Notes: generated from the sequence alone by a model not told the origin. Positions 35,515-47,974 are shown, numbered from the stretch's first letter. The stretch: DNA of 64,000 bases from Dermanyssus gallinae (GCA_003439945.1 QVRM01006591.1:157501-221500); one strand, 5' to 3'. A program made the numbers and translations.

Positions 35515-35910
35515 CCGACACCCTGAAGTTCGGACCCAGAATATCGAATTGTGGCTAAGCCGGCCGGGGGGAGAACTTATCTTTCACACCACACAGATCC
35601 TCTGACAGGCCACAGGGCAGACTTCCAGTCCTACCTTTCCAGGGTCGGCAAGGCTTCCACCTCCAAGTGCATCCACTGCGGCGATGGATCGGAGGACACT
35701 GCCAACAGAACACATTGTTCTGATGTGCCCAGCATGACCAAAGCAGCGCGCACTTTTACTGCTTTTAATGAAGACATCCGTTTTCAACTTACATGGCATG
35801 TGTGAGAAAATGACAAACACGCCATCTTACTGGAACACCACATCTCAAGTCTTCAAAGCCATCCCGCAAGAAAATTCGAGGGCCCATTCCCTGACCCCCC
35901 ACTGACTGTC
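35515..35910 (+). mobile_element. R1/I-like LINE, 3' fragment of ORF2
   Basis: A frame at about 35551-35805 shows the C-terminal LINE signature: TGHRADFQSYLSRVGKA followed by a zinc-knuckle-like CIHCGDG and DTANRTHCSDVP. This matches the 'LTGHGxFxxYLxRIGK...CxxC...DTxxHxxxxCP' end of R1-clade proteins. 5' parts are absent. Confidence 0.7.
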
Positions 35911-35989
35911 TAATGTGAACACGCAAGCAGACACCAGTCATGTCGAGGAACGGGGACACGACTGGCTTTTAATGAGTTGGGAGACCTAC

Positions 35990-36480
35990 ACTATCGATCG
36001 ACGCTTGCAGGGAGTTTCCGTGCGTGTATCCGCATTTTTCAATCAGTTCTGAAAAAAGTTCGTACGTACTATTTAGCTGTTAGAGCGGAGCTGTTCGACT
36101 CGGGAGATTGCAGCGATGCTTGAAATTAATCTGATCACCGTGGAACGAATTGCTGAAAGATTTCTTGGGTTGGGGAACCTCAGTGATTACCGTCGGATGG
36201 GTAGACTGCGCTCTGTAAGAACCTCACAACTTGATGAGCGAGTGCGTTTACGTATCAGAAAAAAAACCGTATTTTCCAAAGGCGGCTCGCTAGAGAGACT
36301 CAATCAAAGCCCCAAAAGGGCTGTAAACGAAGATATCCGGAAACTTGCATATCGTTTTCTGTAAAGACAAGATCTAACACATGCTAATAAGGCAAACAGG
36401 TTGATTTTGTGGAAAGTATGCTAAAGCGCTTTCAATATAATCACCATTTTGACCTTGAGGAGGACCCACCACGGTTTAGA
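35990..36480 (+). mobile_element. Tc1/mariner transposon, N-terminal transposase relic
   Basis: The frame 36116-36364 reads like the Tc1 helix-turn-helix region: RRMGRLRSVRTSQLDERV (GRPR-type hook) then IRKLAYRFL. After a stop it continues as 'RQDLTHANKANRLILWK', matching the Tc1 'LTxxxKxxRLxxxK' block. No catalytic region is recognisable. Confidence 0.5.
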
Positions 36481-36499
36481 CCGGAATCATGACAGTCGG

Positions 36500-37490
36500 T
36501 ACCTAATAAATTAAACTTTTGTATTGTTAGTATCTATTGCCATTATTTTGTAGTGATCTCTCTCTCTCTCTCTCTCACTATATATATCTTACAAGTATTT
36601 GCATTTAGCCTTAACTATTTGTGGGTTGTGCAGGACATATGCTGCAGTTGCGTCTCCATCCGTGATTAATACTCATATACTATTAAAAAAAGAGACCTGC
36701 TAATCAGTTTAGTTCTCTTTATTTCAACACAGACACCTAATTTCGCTGGTAATGTATACATTTCTATTTACAGGAAGCAACCACGCTCCAGTGTCACGCT
36801 TTTAGCACTCAACCCCTTAATAAGCTACCAGTGTACCTCGCTATTAGCAATGGCACAAAAAAGATAAACAAAAGTCAAGGTTGATGAAAAAATGTATTTT
36901 TTCTGGGTAAATCATCCAGCAGGTCCAAATAGTTACTTGAAATTTAATTGTCAAGGTGGAAACAATATTAGATGAACCCATGATAATTCTGTGTGTAGGC
37001 AAAATACTTTGCAGACAATTCATCTTTGTTAACATGCATGATTTGAATAAGGCAGTAGTATTATCCCCAATTAGTATTATTGTCATCCTATGTAACTGTC
37101 GAATACCTAAATTGATAGAATTTCCCTTTCCAAAGCTATGTTTACACACTTACTGTTTGTTACAACTGCATACACTTCTGCACAAACTGCTGCATGACAA
37201 AACCAAATAAACACACGTCACAATCTCTAAGCATGCCTTCGTTTGTAGATAGAATCATGGGTCTGTATCAGGCAACAGTTAGTGCCTGATGAATGACTGC
37301 CCTGACCCGAATAGAAAAAACAATGTTGTGACGCAAAATTACCTTAATGAATTAATTAGTGATTGTCACAGTAGCTCGGGGATATTGGCGGCCACATAGC
37401 AATGACACAGCAAGTACCATCAGTTCTTATACAAAAACAAAGATGTACCGGCACGCTTCTCTATCTACGTGTAGCTAAGCACGTTTGTGC
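36500..37490. other. Intergenic, no gene recognised
   Basis: Includes a short (TC)n at 36560-36576. Frames such as 36844-37149 (-) have no recognisable domain. Confidence 0.5.
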
Positions 37491-37497
37491 GAAGCAT

Positions 37498-39022
37498 TTA
37501 TAGAAGACCCAGCTTCTGCTTGTCCTTAAGTTTTTTCTTTACAACGTCAATATTCCTCTCGTTCCACGTGCTCTTCCGCAATTTGATTGGCCGACTGCCG
37601 ACATACTTGCCGTTGAGTTCGCGCATCGCTTTGATGAAACCCTGCGGCTCTTTAAAGCTGACAAAACCATAGCCTTTGCTCTTGTTCGTTCGTTTATCCC
37701 GAATCACCTTGGCCCGGAGAAACGTCGGATACTTGGAAAAGACGCGCATAAGCATGTCGTCGGTGACATCATTACCAAGGTCGCCGCAGAAGATCCGGAA
37801 GTCATCGGGGTCCCAATCGACCAGCGAACTATCCTCCCAGACCTGCTGCCCGGCCATTCGAATCACCTTCTTGGGCTTTTTCTTCGGCACGTCTTCACCA
37901 TCCTTGACGGTTGCGGGTTGACCACCTGCTCCGCTTGCGCCACCCCCGCCACCACTACCCCCACCACTGTCCGCAGTCGAGCCGTTGTTATTCGTTATTG
38001 CAGTCGCGGCCGAATTTCCCGAAGCCGCCGTCTGTTGACCGTTGCCACCAGCCCCCTTTTGCGCGGCGGTAGAAGACGCCGTCGTCGACGCCAAACTCGC
38101 GCTGACCTTCTCGTTGCCGAGGCTGCTGTTGCTTTTGGCCTCCTTGAGTTCGGCCTCAGCCTTCTGCAGGGCGGCGAGAATCTCGTCAGGCCTCGAGGTC
38201 GGCAGCTTTCTTCGGCGGCGCGCTGTACACGGTGACGGAAGGGCTTTTCGATCGACACAGAAGCAGCCGAAGGAGGAGCCGACGAGCTCGACTCGGTCAC
38301 AGGCTGAGGTGGTTGTCGTGAGGCTCCCGGCGGCGGCGGCCCACCCGACAGGCTGGCGGCCGGTTGAGCCTGCATCAGTCGGACACGCGATGGCATCATC
38401 ATATGCGGGGGTGGCCGTGGGGGTAACGGCATCATGGACGGCTTCTGGAGCATCGTCATCCCGCCGCCCATCATCATGGGCGGCGGGGGCGCCGGCAACG
38501 GCTGATCTTGCATCAGTAGATGAGGAACGCCCGCCGACTTCTGGTTCATCGACGACGACATTAACATCATCATTTGAGCCGCTGACGGACCCTGCTGATC
38601 CCCCGGAGGGTGGCCCCCCATAACGGCCATGGCCGCTGCAGCAGCAGCGGCCGCCGCGGCTTCTGGTCCTGTGGGCGGTAAGGGCCCGCCCGACATCATC
38701 ATGGGAGGCGGTGGCAGGTGGGCGTCGGGCGCTAACATGGGTGGTGGCCTAGGCGGCATCATCATGGGGGGCATCGGGGGTGGTCGTAGGCCGGCCGACG
38801 CGTTCAACGGACCTCTGTAGCTGAGGTGGAATAAACAGGCTGCTGGGCGCGATCGTCGTCGGACGCTGCGCGGCCTGTAGAGCCATCTGTGTGGGTTGCG
38901 AAGGCGGGGGTGGAGGCGGTGGCGGAGGGTGGCTGCAGTGTCTGCTGAACCTGGAGGATCTCCTGCTCGAAGCGAGCCATCTCCTCCTCGATCTGACGAC
39001 GGCGTCGCTGTTCGGTCGCCAT
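37498..39022 (-). CDS. RBM42: RNA-binding protein 42, reading frame broken in low-complexity part
   Basis: The start is ATG at 39022 (MATEQRRRRQIEEEMARFEQEI, matching the acidic 'EMARFEQE' N-terminus of the family). The C-terminus holds one RRM with RNP2 RIFCGDL and RNP1 KGYGFVSF. It is preceded by WEDSSLVDWDPDDF and followed by the family tail GSRPIKLRKSTWNERN, ending KLGLL at TAA 37498. In between are Pro/Met-rich stretches typical of RBM42. No intron is needed, but the conserved phrases fall in three frames. The changes lie near 38890-38945 (C-rich tract), 38795-38825 and 38195-38235 (after which RPDEILAALQKAEAELKEA resumes). RBM42 is a nuclear, spliceosome-associated and stress-granule RNA binder. 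The intact RRM argues for a working gene with assembly indels; a decaying copy is the alternative. Confidence 0.88.
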
Positions 39023-39079
39023 TGTGCGGCGATGGGATGCGAGGCTACAGTCCACACTCTCTCTTCCTGCACTTTCTTG

Positions 39080-39170
39080 CTTGACCAAGGGTCCGTGTCC
39101 TGGGCACGGACGTTACGGAATCGCCGCAGACCCGCCTTGAGTTCGTTTGCCTCGTCCAACTAAACGCACT
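39080..39170 (-). other. Possible upstream exon or 5' UTR of RBM42
   Basis: After an acceptor-like GCGTTTAG, the minus strand is open as LDEANELKAGLRRFRNVR..., in a different frame from the RBM42 ATG. An exon-like frame at 40285-40390 would join it in phase 0. I recognise neither peptide, so this may be chance. Confidence 0.25.
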
Positions 39171-40175
39171 CAGCCTGTTTGCAAAAGGAGACGATAAAGA
39201 GAGGCATTAGTACTGTAACTGACTTAAACGTGCGGCCGCAAAATGGATTATTATGATTTATATATATATATATGCGCGTGTATGTGCTTTTATATTATTT
39301 ATAATAGTTTAAGCCAAATCGGTAAACCTTAAAAGAGATAATTTTAAACGTGGATGTGTTATACGCGGGGGGAACACGTTGACTTTTATTATCAAAATCG
39401 CTGGACATTTTACCCACGTCCCTTGATGTGGTTATTACACATACACTCAATTCTTATAATTGAAGTAAATTTGCCAATTTTTGAAATTGCAATCTCAATG
39501 ATGAATAATTGAATTTAAATACGTTTGTCGTCCGGAAAGGATGGTCCCATAAAAAATATATATACATTTACTAATAATTGTGTCTCCTCAAGTACTAATA
39601 TTAGTAATATGTAATTCAGTATTTATTAGCCGACTGGTATGCATTCCGAAAAAAAGGGCAGTATGAGCCATCGGCCGGGAACCGTTGATCAATTTAACTT
39701 TACGCCATTTCTTAGTTTTAAAGTAAACCCCTCGAGATTGTTCCTCTTTCTGGGGCTATTTACCTCTCGTTAAGTATGTGGTTACAGGTAAGCCATTGTC
39801 AGGTAAGATAATATCGATTGAGGATGCAAAGATGCAAACGTAATACAACGCATACATACATATATGGGGTGCTGAGTTAGTTATCAACAGATAGATGCAC
39901 TTATTATTCGCTCGACATATATAACTGAATGCACATGTCATCATCTTTGGGTCAGGGCCCTTAGAGCGACAGAAAAAAACGAGCATGTTGAGATACTTAG
40001 GGTTTCCCCAACAGTCATTATGGTAGCATGGTCGATAACTCTCAGCGATATGGTTGAACAAAATTTGATCAATAACACGAATCGAATCTGCGATACCTCA
40101 GCGGATGACAACCATGACTAGCACACTAGTACGCCTGAGAACTCACAATCCGATTCCATGCATGTTTATCTTATG

Positions 40176-40214
<39 letters not shown>

Positions 40215-40280
40215 ATTCGCCACCAACTAATAAAAATTTTCTTGAAAGCAAACATCATAATCAATCTTTGCGATTCCCGC
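39170..40280. other. No recognised gene
   Basis: AT-rich, with TA tracts near 39257 and 40178-40211. Confidence 0.5.
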
Positions 40281-40284
40281 TTAC

Positions 40285-40390
40285 CTTAGCAACGTTGAAG
40301 ACAAAACGATTTTGGAAGACGACAGCGTCTGGTGAGCTGAAAGTCACCGTCTTGTCCTTATCTTCGTAAGTTTTTTCCCCGGGAGCTGTA
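40285..40390 (-). CDS. Putative unassigned exon
   Basis: Bounded by TGTAG acceptor (exon from 40390) and AAG|GTAAGC donor (to 40285). It is open in one frame with TAPGEKTYEDKDK, then TFSSPDAVVFQNRFVFNVAK, 35 codons with phase 0 at the end. Composition looks coding, but I do not recognise it and no flanking exon is certain. Confidence 0.3.
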
Positions 40391-40675
40391 CTACATACAA
40401 AACCGAATTGAAACGTTCATAATCTTTTGGCTGGAAACCCTGAATGCCGCCGAACCTCTTTCGTTTCTCTGTTTCTTCCTTGCACTCCCGCCTTGTCGCG
40501 AAAACAAACTCGGTCGAAATCTCTAGCGCAAAATAAACGTTTCACAAATTTCTTCGTCTGAACGGCTGATCCATAGCGAAAGAGAAACAATGAAAGTAGG
40601 CAAAAAATTGGCTGAGCTGAACAAATGAACAAAAAAAGCCAGGAAAAATGTCCAGAAAAATGACTATGTTGTTGT

Positions 40676-40692
40676 TGCTTCGGTCGTCGTCG

Positions 40693-40733
<41 letters not shown>

Positions 40734-40735
40734 GC
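40676..40735. repeat. (TTG)n trinucleotide repeat
   Basis: About 14 near-perfect GTT/TTG units; a shorter relative lies at 40916-40937. Confidence 0.93.
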
Positions 40736-41797
40736 CGTCGTTGTTCTCATAGCCGTCAATGGTTGCGCGAAAAGTCCTCCTCCAAAGTTTAAGTTCAGTT
40801 TCGCGCACAAATATAAAACCTGAAGATATAGATGTTTAGCTTAGCTTACAAACGGCGCAACGTGAAAACGTTCAGTTGCCAACTTACCTTCACTGACGCA
40901 GCAGAATTGAGACTTATTGTTGTTGTTGTTGTTGTTGAGTTGTTGACGTGCAGGCAAGCAGTTGTTGTGTTCACATTCGATTCGAACAGTTGGTTCCTCT
41001 AGACATCGGTTGTTGGGCACAGTCGTGTTGCACAGCATAAACCTGCTCTTCGACAATGTGCAGGTTGTACACGATACTCGGATCTGCATCACAACTCACC
41101 ACAACAACAACAACGACAATAAAAACGACCTAGCGTTTCATTGGCGGCGGTGGCGGCAGTGTCGTTCGATTAGCTGCTTCTCGTTTAGCGCTGCGTTCGC
41201 CGGCGAGTAATTTCGACAATGTTGTGTGTCATTCGAGTAAACACATAGTGCACATTTTGCTTGCATTCCCTGCTAGCGTGTTTTTTTTTCGTTTATCCCT
41301 GCGTCCGCCTGGCCGTTCGGTCGATATTCACTACTAGTCCGTCAGTGATATCGATCGAAAACACGATACGCAACACGCCTAGATAGGCAACGAAGTGCGA
41401 TTATGTGTATTGCGATACATCACGTCATCTGGCGGGTCGAGACAAAAATCGGGCCAAAACTAGGATTATGATTTTGAGGCGCGCGCACGCACGCAGGCAG
41501 GCACGAATGCTAAGGGACGTTCTCGTTCGATGGCTGTGTTGCTGCAGCAGCAAAAAAAATGACAATATCGTTAGCTAGATATGTGCTGCTTTAGAGAAAT
41601 GTTATTGTTGCTACCTTAAGAAACGTTATCGCTAGCTCTAACTCGGAACTAACAAACTGTGAGCGGCGAGAGCGAGCGTAGAATCCGACCTGAATTGCGC
41701 GAAGCTCTCGACGCTCTGCATAGAAGGTTCGTTGGTCGAAAGCCGGTCGAGGCACCGCAAACTAGCCGTTCGTCTGCTGGTAGCTGGTAGAAACTAC

Positions 41798-41994
41798 TTT
41801 TCGGGCTGACTCCTTTCAGCCAAGATTGAACGTCCACGGGACTGCTCTTCGCCTTATTGCTTCATAGACAGACGACCCCCATAAATACAACTCGGTGCAA
41901 CAGCGAACCCTCAAACCCGCGCACATATTTATGTGTCTTCCCTGGTCGCGAAGCGCAGGCGGTATGCACCCACCACGCCACTGTGCTCCACACT
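41798..41994 (-). repeat. tRNA-derived SINE (family A), minus copy with full head
   Basis: From 'ttttcgggctgactcctttcagcc' through 'acccccataaatacaa' to a tRNA-like head with inverted B box near 41910 and 'cacgccactgtgc' near 41975. Matches the copy at 2658-2832 over its whole length. Confidence 0.65.
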
Positions 41995-42881
41995 GGTAGC
42001 TGGTTAGCTGCAGAAGACATAGTGCAGTTTTCTTGCAGAGCAGCACGCAGTGTTTTTCTTGAGAACGGTGTCCCACCTCACGTACCACCAACGCTTTACT
42101 TAGTCAGTGCGGTTTTTTGCTTTGAACACAGAGTGAAAAAAAAAAAAAGAAGAAAAATATAGTACTCTGTGTGTCTCGGCATAGGAGTGCGGTGCGTTGC
42201 GTTGCCATTTAGGCGTTGTTTTTTGGCTGTCGGCCGAGAGCGAAGCTTCTTCTGCGGGCGTTCTCCGGCGTCGTTTCCGGCGTGACTTCCTTTTTCGTTG
42301 TGGTGTCGTGGTGTGCGCCTCGCCGAGGTAATTTTGAGCGAAAAACGTCGAAAATTGTCACATTTTCGACGTTAATCGGCTTCTGGATACCGTGGAGTGT
42401 GGTGTGTGAGCGTGCGGAAGGCCTGTGGTGGCATATTTTAGCAGCCTAGTATAGTGTTTCTTCATGAATCGGTCGGTTTGCTGAACTGCAGCAGCAACAG
42501 CAGGACTGATGTGACTGCTGTGTTGATCGGACCGCGAATTAAGAAACGAATTATTTATATACGTGTCTTTCTAATTGTGCGTAACATCCACTGTGTCGGT
42601 TGTCGAGGCAGTGTTAAGTTTAGCTGTTGTAAAGGTTTAGGCATAGTGGGCGGCAACTAACGGAACTATTCCTATCTACTTGTCGTAAAAAAAGTGGGTT
42701 GCCAAGATGGGTGCCGTCCTGAGCGCTCCAGCCGATTGTTCGGATGTTGAGGTTATTATTGTGCATTTACTTCACGTTGGCATTGAGTGAGAGGACTCAC
42801 TTCGATCTCTTGTTTTTTTGACGTGTTTTGACTGTTTGCATTGCAGATTTCTTGCGTGGCCGGTGCTAGTGACGAGCAGTC

Positions 42882-44013
42882 ATGGAGAACGACGCTAAGG
42901 AAGTCGTGGATATGTACATCCCCCGACGATGGTAGGTGAAAAATTGAAAGAAGTGAAAAACCAACCGGTTGAAGTAGAACCTAATGCGCCTATTTGGAAG
43001 CGTATTTGTATGCGTAATGTGGACATTTTGGTTCGTGATACGTGTGGACGGATAGAAATTCGACATGCTGACACATCGTGGTCGTTTAATTGTCTGACTC
43101 TTCCCGACTTCGTTTGCTACGTTGTCCGTTCCGTCGTGTAAAAGGAAAACAATTCCCTGGGCCCGCTGAAGTGAAGTGAAGCTAGTGAACGTACGCGTTG
43201 TAGCGAGGGCTAGAAAAAGCTGTTAGATAAGGACAATTTTTCTAACCTTTTCTGGTCTCCCAAACACAAACCTGCACATGGTGTAGGATGGCATCATAAT
43301 GGCAGGTGTATCTTTCTTCCGCTGGATTGTATTTATTGTAGGTAGCTATGGTTCTGTAGGCTCATAGGCGTCAAACATCGTCTTTCTCCTCGGTTCATAC
43401 AGCATAAAGACAGTTACAACTAAGGCAGTCTAATCTACTAAAGTTAATAGTTTGACGAAATGGCTTTGGATCTTTAGCAAGTTACTTCGAAGCAATCATT
43501 TGGATTTCGTTTTGTGGATTTACTTTCTATATTATTTTATCGTTTTTGTTCTCGAATGCCTGTCGATAGACTTAGTCGGGCATCTGTCGCGTCCAGTGAG
43601 AAATGAGACAATTTAAATACAGCCAAACTTAGTGTGCAGATCTCCATAAAGACTCCCGTGGAAGAATTCCGAACAAATGTCTTGCTTTTGATTTTATTAC
43701 TTTCCCTTGCTTACCAGATGAACCGTATATATATATATATATATATATATATAGGTCCGTATATGACGCTTCATGCATCTATATCTGTTTGTGTGCGTGT
43801 CGTTGCTGCAGCTCGACGTCGAATCGCATCATTCACGCTAAGGATCACGCCTCGATCCAGCTCGATCTAGCCGTACTCAACGAGCACGGCGTTGCCAACG
43901 CTCTCGAGACGAAACCGCTGGCCATCTGCGGCGCGATCCGTCGCATGGGCGAATCCGACGACTGCGTCAATCGGTTAGCCAAGAGTTTCGGCTTGCTTCC
44001 ACAAAACTTCTGA
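42882..44013 (+). CDS. RpS21: 40S ribosomal protein S21
   Basis: Two coding exons, 42882-42931 and 43812-44013, join across a GTAGGT...GCTGCAG intron in phase 2, giving 83 residues, the usual length. Exon 1 begins MENDAKEVVDMYIPRR. Exon 2 gives STSNRIIHAKDHASIQ and then CGAIRRMGESDD, the strongest family signature, ending LLPQNF. eS21 is a small-subunit ribosomal protein needed for late 18S rRNA maturation. The first exon has a splice acceptor (TTGCATTGCAG) at 42846, so at least one 5' UTR intron precedes it. A TA tract (43727-43753) sits in the coding intron. A poly(A) signal AATAAA lies at 44283. Confidence 0.96.
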
Positions 44014-44282
44014 GGTTGCCGCGCCCCGCAAGAGGACGCGCGGCGGTGGAGACGAACCCGCGGCTGAAGCTAGCCTGAAGGACGCGCCGATTGCTTCACC
44101 TCTCGAACCTCGATCGTCGACCCTCGTCCGATACACTGGTGATCTGAAGTCCTCCTCAGAGAAGATGGCAAACCAGAACTCGGTTCATGATTATCATGGC
44201 CGGCCGTCGCGTCGCCGATTAACTTGCATCATCGTCTCGTTTTACTAACGAAAAATGAATGAATCGTTCGAACAATGACAAC

Positions 44283-44288
44283 AATAAA
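44283..44288 (+). terminator. Polyadenylation signal of RpS21
   Basis: AATAAA, 270 bp after the stop codon; no better candidate lies between. Confidence 0.5.
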
Positions 44289-44798
44289 ACGATGTATCAT
44301 CATCATCGATCCGAGGAGCAGGGGTCGAGTACGCCGGACGTCAAGTTGACATTCGGCTGTGGGGGAGTCATCCTCAGACGTAATTTGGCTGTGTTTTTTT
44401 TCTTTTTCGGTTTTGGTTGCTTAGTTAAGTAGCCACAAGTGTTCCATGCACAGAGCAGGGTAGAAGTATCTGCGTTTCGCTTTTCTTTTAGACATATATA
44501 TATATATATATATATTTATATACAGAGAGAGAGAGGGGGGGGGATAGCGAGCCAGGGTGTCAACATACATATCGTCTACCTCCATTGCCCGGGTGATGAC
44601 CTAAATGTCATTCAGCTCTGACTCGCAGGAGGGACACTAACTTATAGACTTGGTCATTTCACTAGGCCGCGCGCCACCTCACTTTTGGTGTGTGACCCCA
44701 TTTTGGCCATAACAAACGAAATGCTTGCCAAAAAACCTTTAGAAAGAATTAGGATAGGCTCGCGTAGCAGTGTGACTTGTTTCGCGAGCTGATGACGT

Positions 44799-45473
44799 TA
44801 CTAGGTAGATGAGTCGTCTCATCTTGTGTGAGTATGGCGTACACATTTGCCTCTCGCACAGACAAGGGACGATAAATCGACTTCGAAGTTTTAATTTGTT
44901 GTCAGTAAGCTTCTCTCTGACAATTTGACAAGGCTTCGGACATATCTACGAAAAGAGCATGCAAGCGTATCTGTTGCCAGTCGAAAAAAACACGTCTAGA
45001 CGGCGTTACATTGAACAGAGAAGGTACTAGGTAGATGACTCGTCTCATCTTGTGTAAGTATGGCGTACACATTTGCCTCTCGCACAGACAAGGGACGATA
45101 AATCGACTTCGAAGTTTTAATTTGTTGTCAGTAAGCTTCTCTCTGACAATTTGACAAGGCTTCGGACATATCTACGGAAAGAGCATGCAAGCGTATCTGT
45201 TGCCAGTCGAAAAAAACACATCTAGACGGCGTTACATTGAACAGAGAAGGTACTAGGTAGACGAGTCGTCTCATCTTGTGTGAGTATGGCAGTACACGTT
45301 TGCCTCTCGCACAGACAAGGGACGATAGATCAACTTCGAAGCTTTAATTAGTTGTCAGTGAGCTTCTCTCTGACAATTTGACAAGACGTCGGACATATCT
45401 ACGAAAAGAATATGCAAGCGTTTCTGTTGCCAGTCGAAAAAAAAACGCGTCTAGATGGCGTTACATTGAACAA
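44799..45473. repeat. Tandem repeat, three 226-bp units
   Basis: Units start 'tactaggtaga' at 44799, 45025 and 45251 and end 'gcgttacattgaaca'. The first two are about 98% identical and the third slightly more diverged, with a few indels. No frame is open through a unit. Satellite-like or a locally amplified regulatory block. Confidence 0.9.
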
Positions 45474-45479
45474 TTCTAG

Positions 45480-46370
45480 TCGTCTCAAGTCGACAAGCGA
45501 CTACTCGTTAAGTCGCAAGTGATTAATCAAGCTTCTCATGATCTCTCAATCGACACCTTTGATAATTTGAGCATTGCGTCATTCAGGCGCTTTATTTTGG
45601 CTTGGGGGGAGGTAGGCTCAAAACTAGGGAGAGGCTTCTTTCATGGTCGACTGTCGTAAAAGGGTTTGACGTAAGACACGTCCCGTACAATGAAGCTAAC
45701 CTAGATGGCAATAAATATCTGTATGCGTAGTTTTGTAGATAAACGTTTATACTTTTTGCTCTACATTTAGGTTTACTAAACGTGCATACTTCTTGTCCTA
45801 TATTAAGGCTTATATACCATATATATTTAGATAGTAGGGCATCAGTATTTGCTCATACTACAGTCTAGCTAGCTCCACGGTGGTCTCTTGACAGGTTGTC
45901 GTGGTAGTGTTAAATAATAAATACTATGCATAAGTAAATACTTTGTGTAGATAAGAAATGTCCAACGATGTTCCTTTAGACATTATTCATGTGACAAGTT
46001 TAAAAAACTACTTAATCTAATTTGTACATTGTTTAAATCTGCAAAGAGACGTATTTATATGACTATACACCAGGTCATATATATGGCATAAGCTGGGGTA
46101 TACTCAGGGTACTTGCTTAACCTTTAATTATATGTATCCGGACAAAATTTACACACCCGTTAAATATTTGACGTGTATGTGTTGCACTCAGAATGGTTGC
46201 GCCATAAAGAGAATGCTGCACCATTTAAAATACGTTTTTGAAATGTGACAAAAATATTCTTAATTCTATAAAGTTGTGAACTGGAGACCGCTCGGATGCA
46301 CGACATCGACAAAGTTACTATTGTCCTATTATTGGATGTCCCGTATCAAACACATAGCTAAGTTTCAAGG
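45480..46370. other. No recognised gene
   Basis: AT-rich intergenic sequence, short frames only. Confidence 0.5.
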
Positions 46371-46379
46371 AAAATTATT

Positions 46380-46870
46380 TCTTTGTTCTGTAATAGAACC
46401 AACAACAAGTCCTGAAAAATGCATACTGATGACAATTAGTTTGCTTAAGCTTGGCTATATCAACGCTTTGTAACTCGTCAACTGAATGTAAAATCAGTCC
46501 ACCAATCGCAGACTCCGCGGACAGTATCAAATCAGCGACAGCTTCCATCCAAGGGCGGGTTCGGGCAGAGATCGAGCTACAACTCAACAGAACAACCCCT
46601 TCTTTTTGCCTTGTGTTTTGCAAAACCGACACACACTGCTGTCCAGTTTAATCCGCTGTAGGGCTCTCGTATTAATTGACAGAGCAAGCATGATCCTGGT
46701 CTGCATGAGATTACGAAAATTAAACCGTCGAACTGTCAACAGCAATGGCTGTTCGATTTTTGGATGAGACAAGGAATGGCTTTTTGGCAAAGATAGACTG
46801 GAATATGTACTGTACCTGGGGCGAGACGAGCTGTTTGCGCAATATTGCACTGTAGAGCATGTCAATTATA
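46380..46870 (-). mobile_element. LINE ORF2 C-terminal fragment
   Basis: Minus-strand frames 46584-46865 and 46375-46632 together show 'RNLMQTRIMLALSINTRAL', then a zinc-knuckle CRFCKTQ. After a frame change comes an Hxx(x)C-like LLSCSSISARTRPW block, the usual end of Jockey/I-type LINE proteins. Frameshifted and 5'-truncated. Confidence 0.45.
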
Positions 46871-47437
46871 GTATGTTTTATTGTTGTCCGGGGTGCAACT
46901 TCCATAGGCAGGAGAACCGAATTTATGGAGGTCCTTCAAGTAGACGGTTGTCACTGAAGAAGAGGTTTAATTGTCCAAATGTAGGCTAATAGGTTTCTAA
47001 CACCCCACGCGGTGACTATGCAAGGCCTGTTGCGGTGGTAATTTCATATTGATGCAGGTGTGGCATATGATATCTCTTTTAAGGGAGATACTTCTTGAGG
47101 TTTCCAAACAGTCAATAGTCACACTGGGGCCGAGTCCGGAAAAATGGAGGATACTCTACAATTTGAAACTTTAGTTTGCGCAATTTGCCCATGGCAAAAA
47201 GAGACGTGTGGTTGGGCGCGTTTTCGTAGTTATACAGCACAGTTCTCTTCTGCTTTGTAGTGTGTAGTGTTATGATGCGTTCCTTCAGCTGGTACAAGAG
47301 TATTGCGTAGTACTCTCCAGTTATAGCTCTTCCTGTAGAAAGGTAGTGAAAATAATAGAATACAATGTCAGCGGTGTGGCGGCCGGCAAGCGCAAACTCC
47401 GATGACTGGCGACACGTTGTTAGAGAGCTACATTTAG

Positions 47438-47973
47438 CTACTGTGTGGTCCCCGTCGACGACGTGCATAAAACGCACGTGTCAGCAGAAGCCTTCCCAAT
47501 CCTAACCATGTAGCACTGAACTGTCCGTGGCCCGTAAAGATCTGGGTGGTGAAGTACGTTAGAGGCCACTGTCGGCCACACGGTATTGTACCATTGCTGT
47601 AAGTCGGGTATAAGTGTGCGTGTCCAGTGTCGGTGTCTCCGACGGCGGGCGCGTCCCACACAGTGAAGGTGGCCTTGCTGGTATGCGCCCAGTCTAAGTC
47701 TTGGTTGGTCCATCGTTTGTTTCGCTCTCTCGCAAACGTATCCCAGGGCAGCTAGGTGGGCAAGCACGAGAAGAACGTCAGTGCTTACCGTGCTGTACCC
47801 GCGGCACACCCTCACTGCCATGCCCCGCTGGCCCGCACGGTGGGCCCACAGATCGCAAGCCGCGCGGAAGGCCAGGTCTCCCCATACTGAAGCTCCCCAT
47901 ACCGTACATAGCCGTCGACTCGGCCACAGAAGCCAACAGATGTCTCGCCTCCGATGTCCAACCTTCCCTAGGA
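47438..47973 (-). mobile_element. R1-like LINE, 3' segment (RT end to C-terminal zinc knuckle)
   Basis: The minus strand reads EARHLLASVAESTAMYG near 47930. The R1 block MAVRVCRGYSTVSTDVLLVLAH follows at 47821. Then comes FTGHGQFSATWL with VRIGKASADTCVLC, the terminal zinc motif, in the next frame. It continues the R1-like element at 49429-50592 but is separated from it by an oppositely oriented LINE. Frameshifts make it non-functional. Confidence 0.72.
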
Positions 47974-47974
47974 A

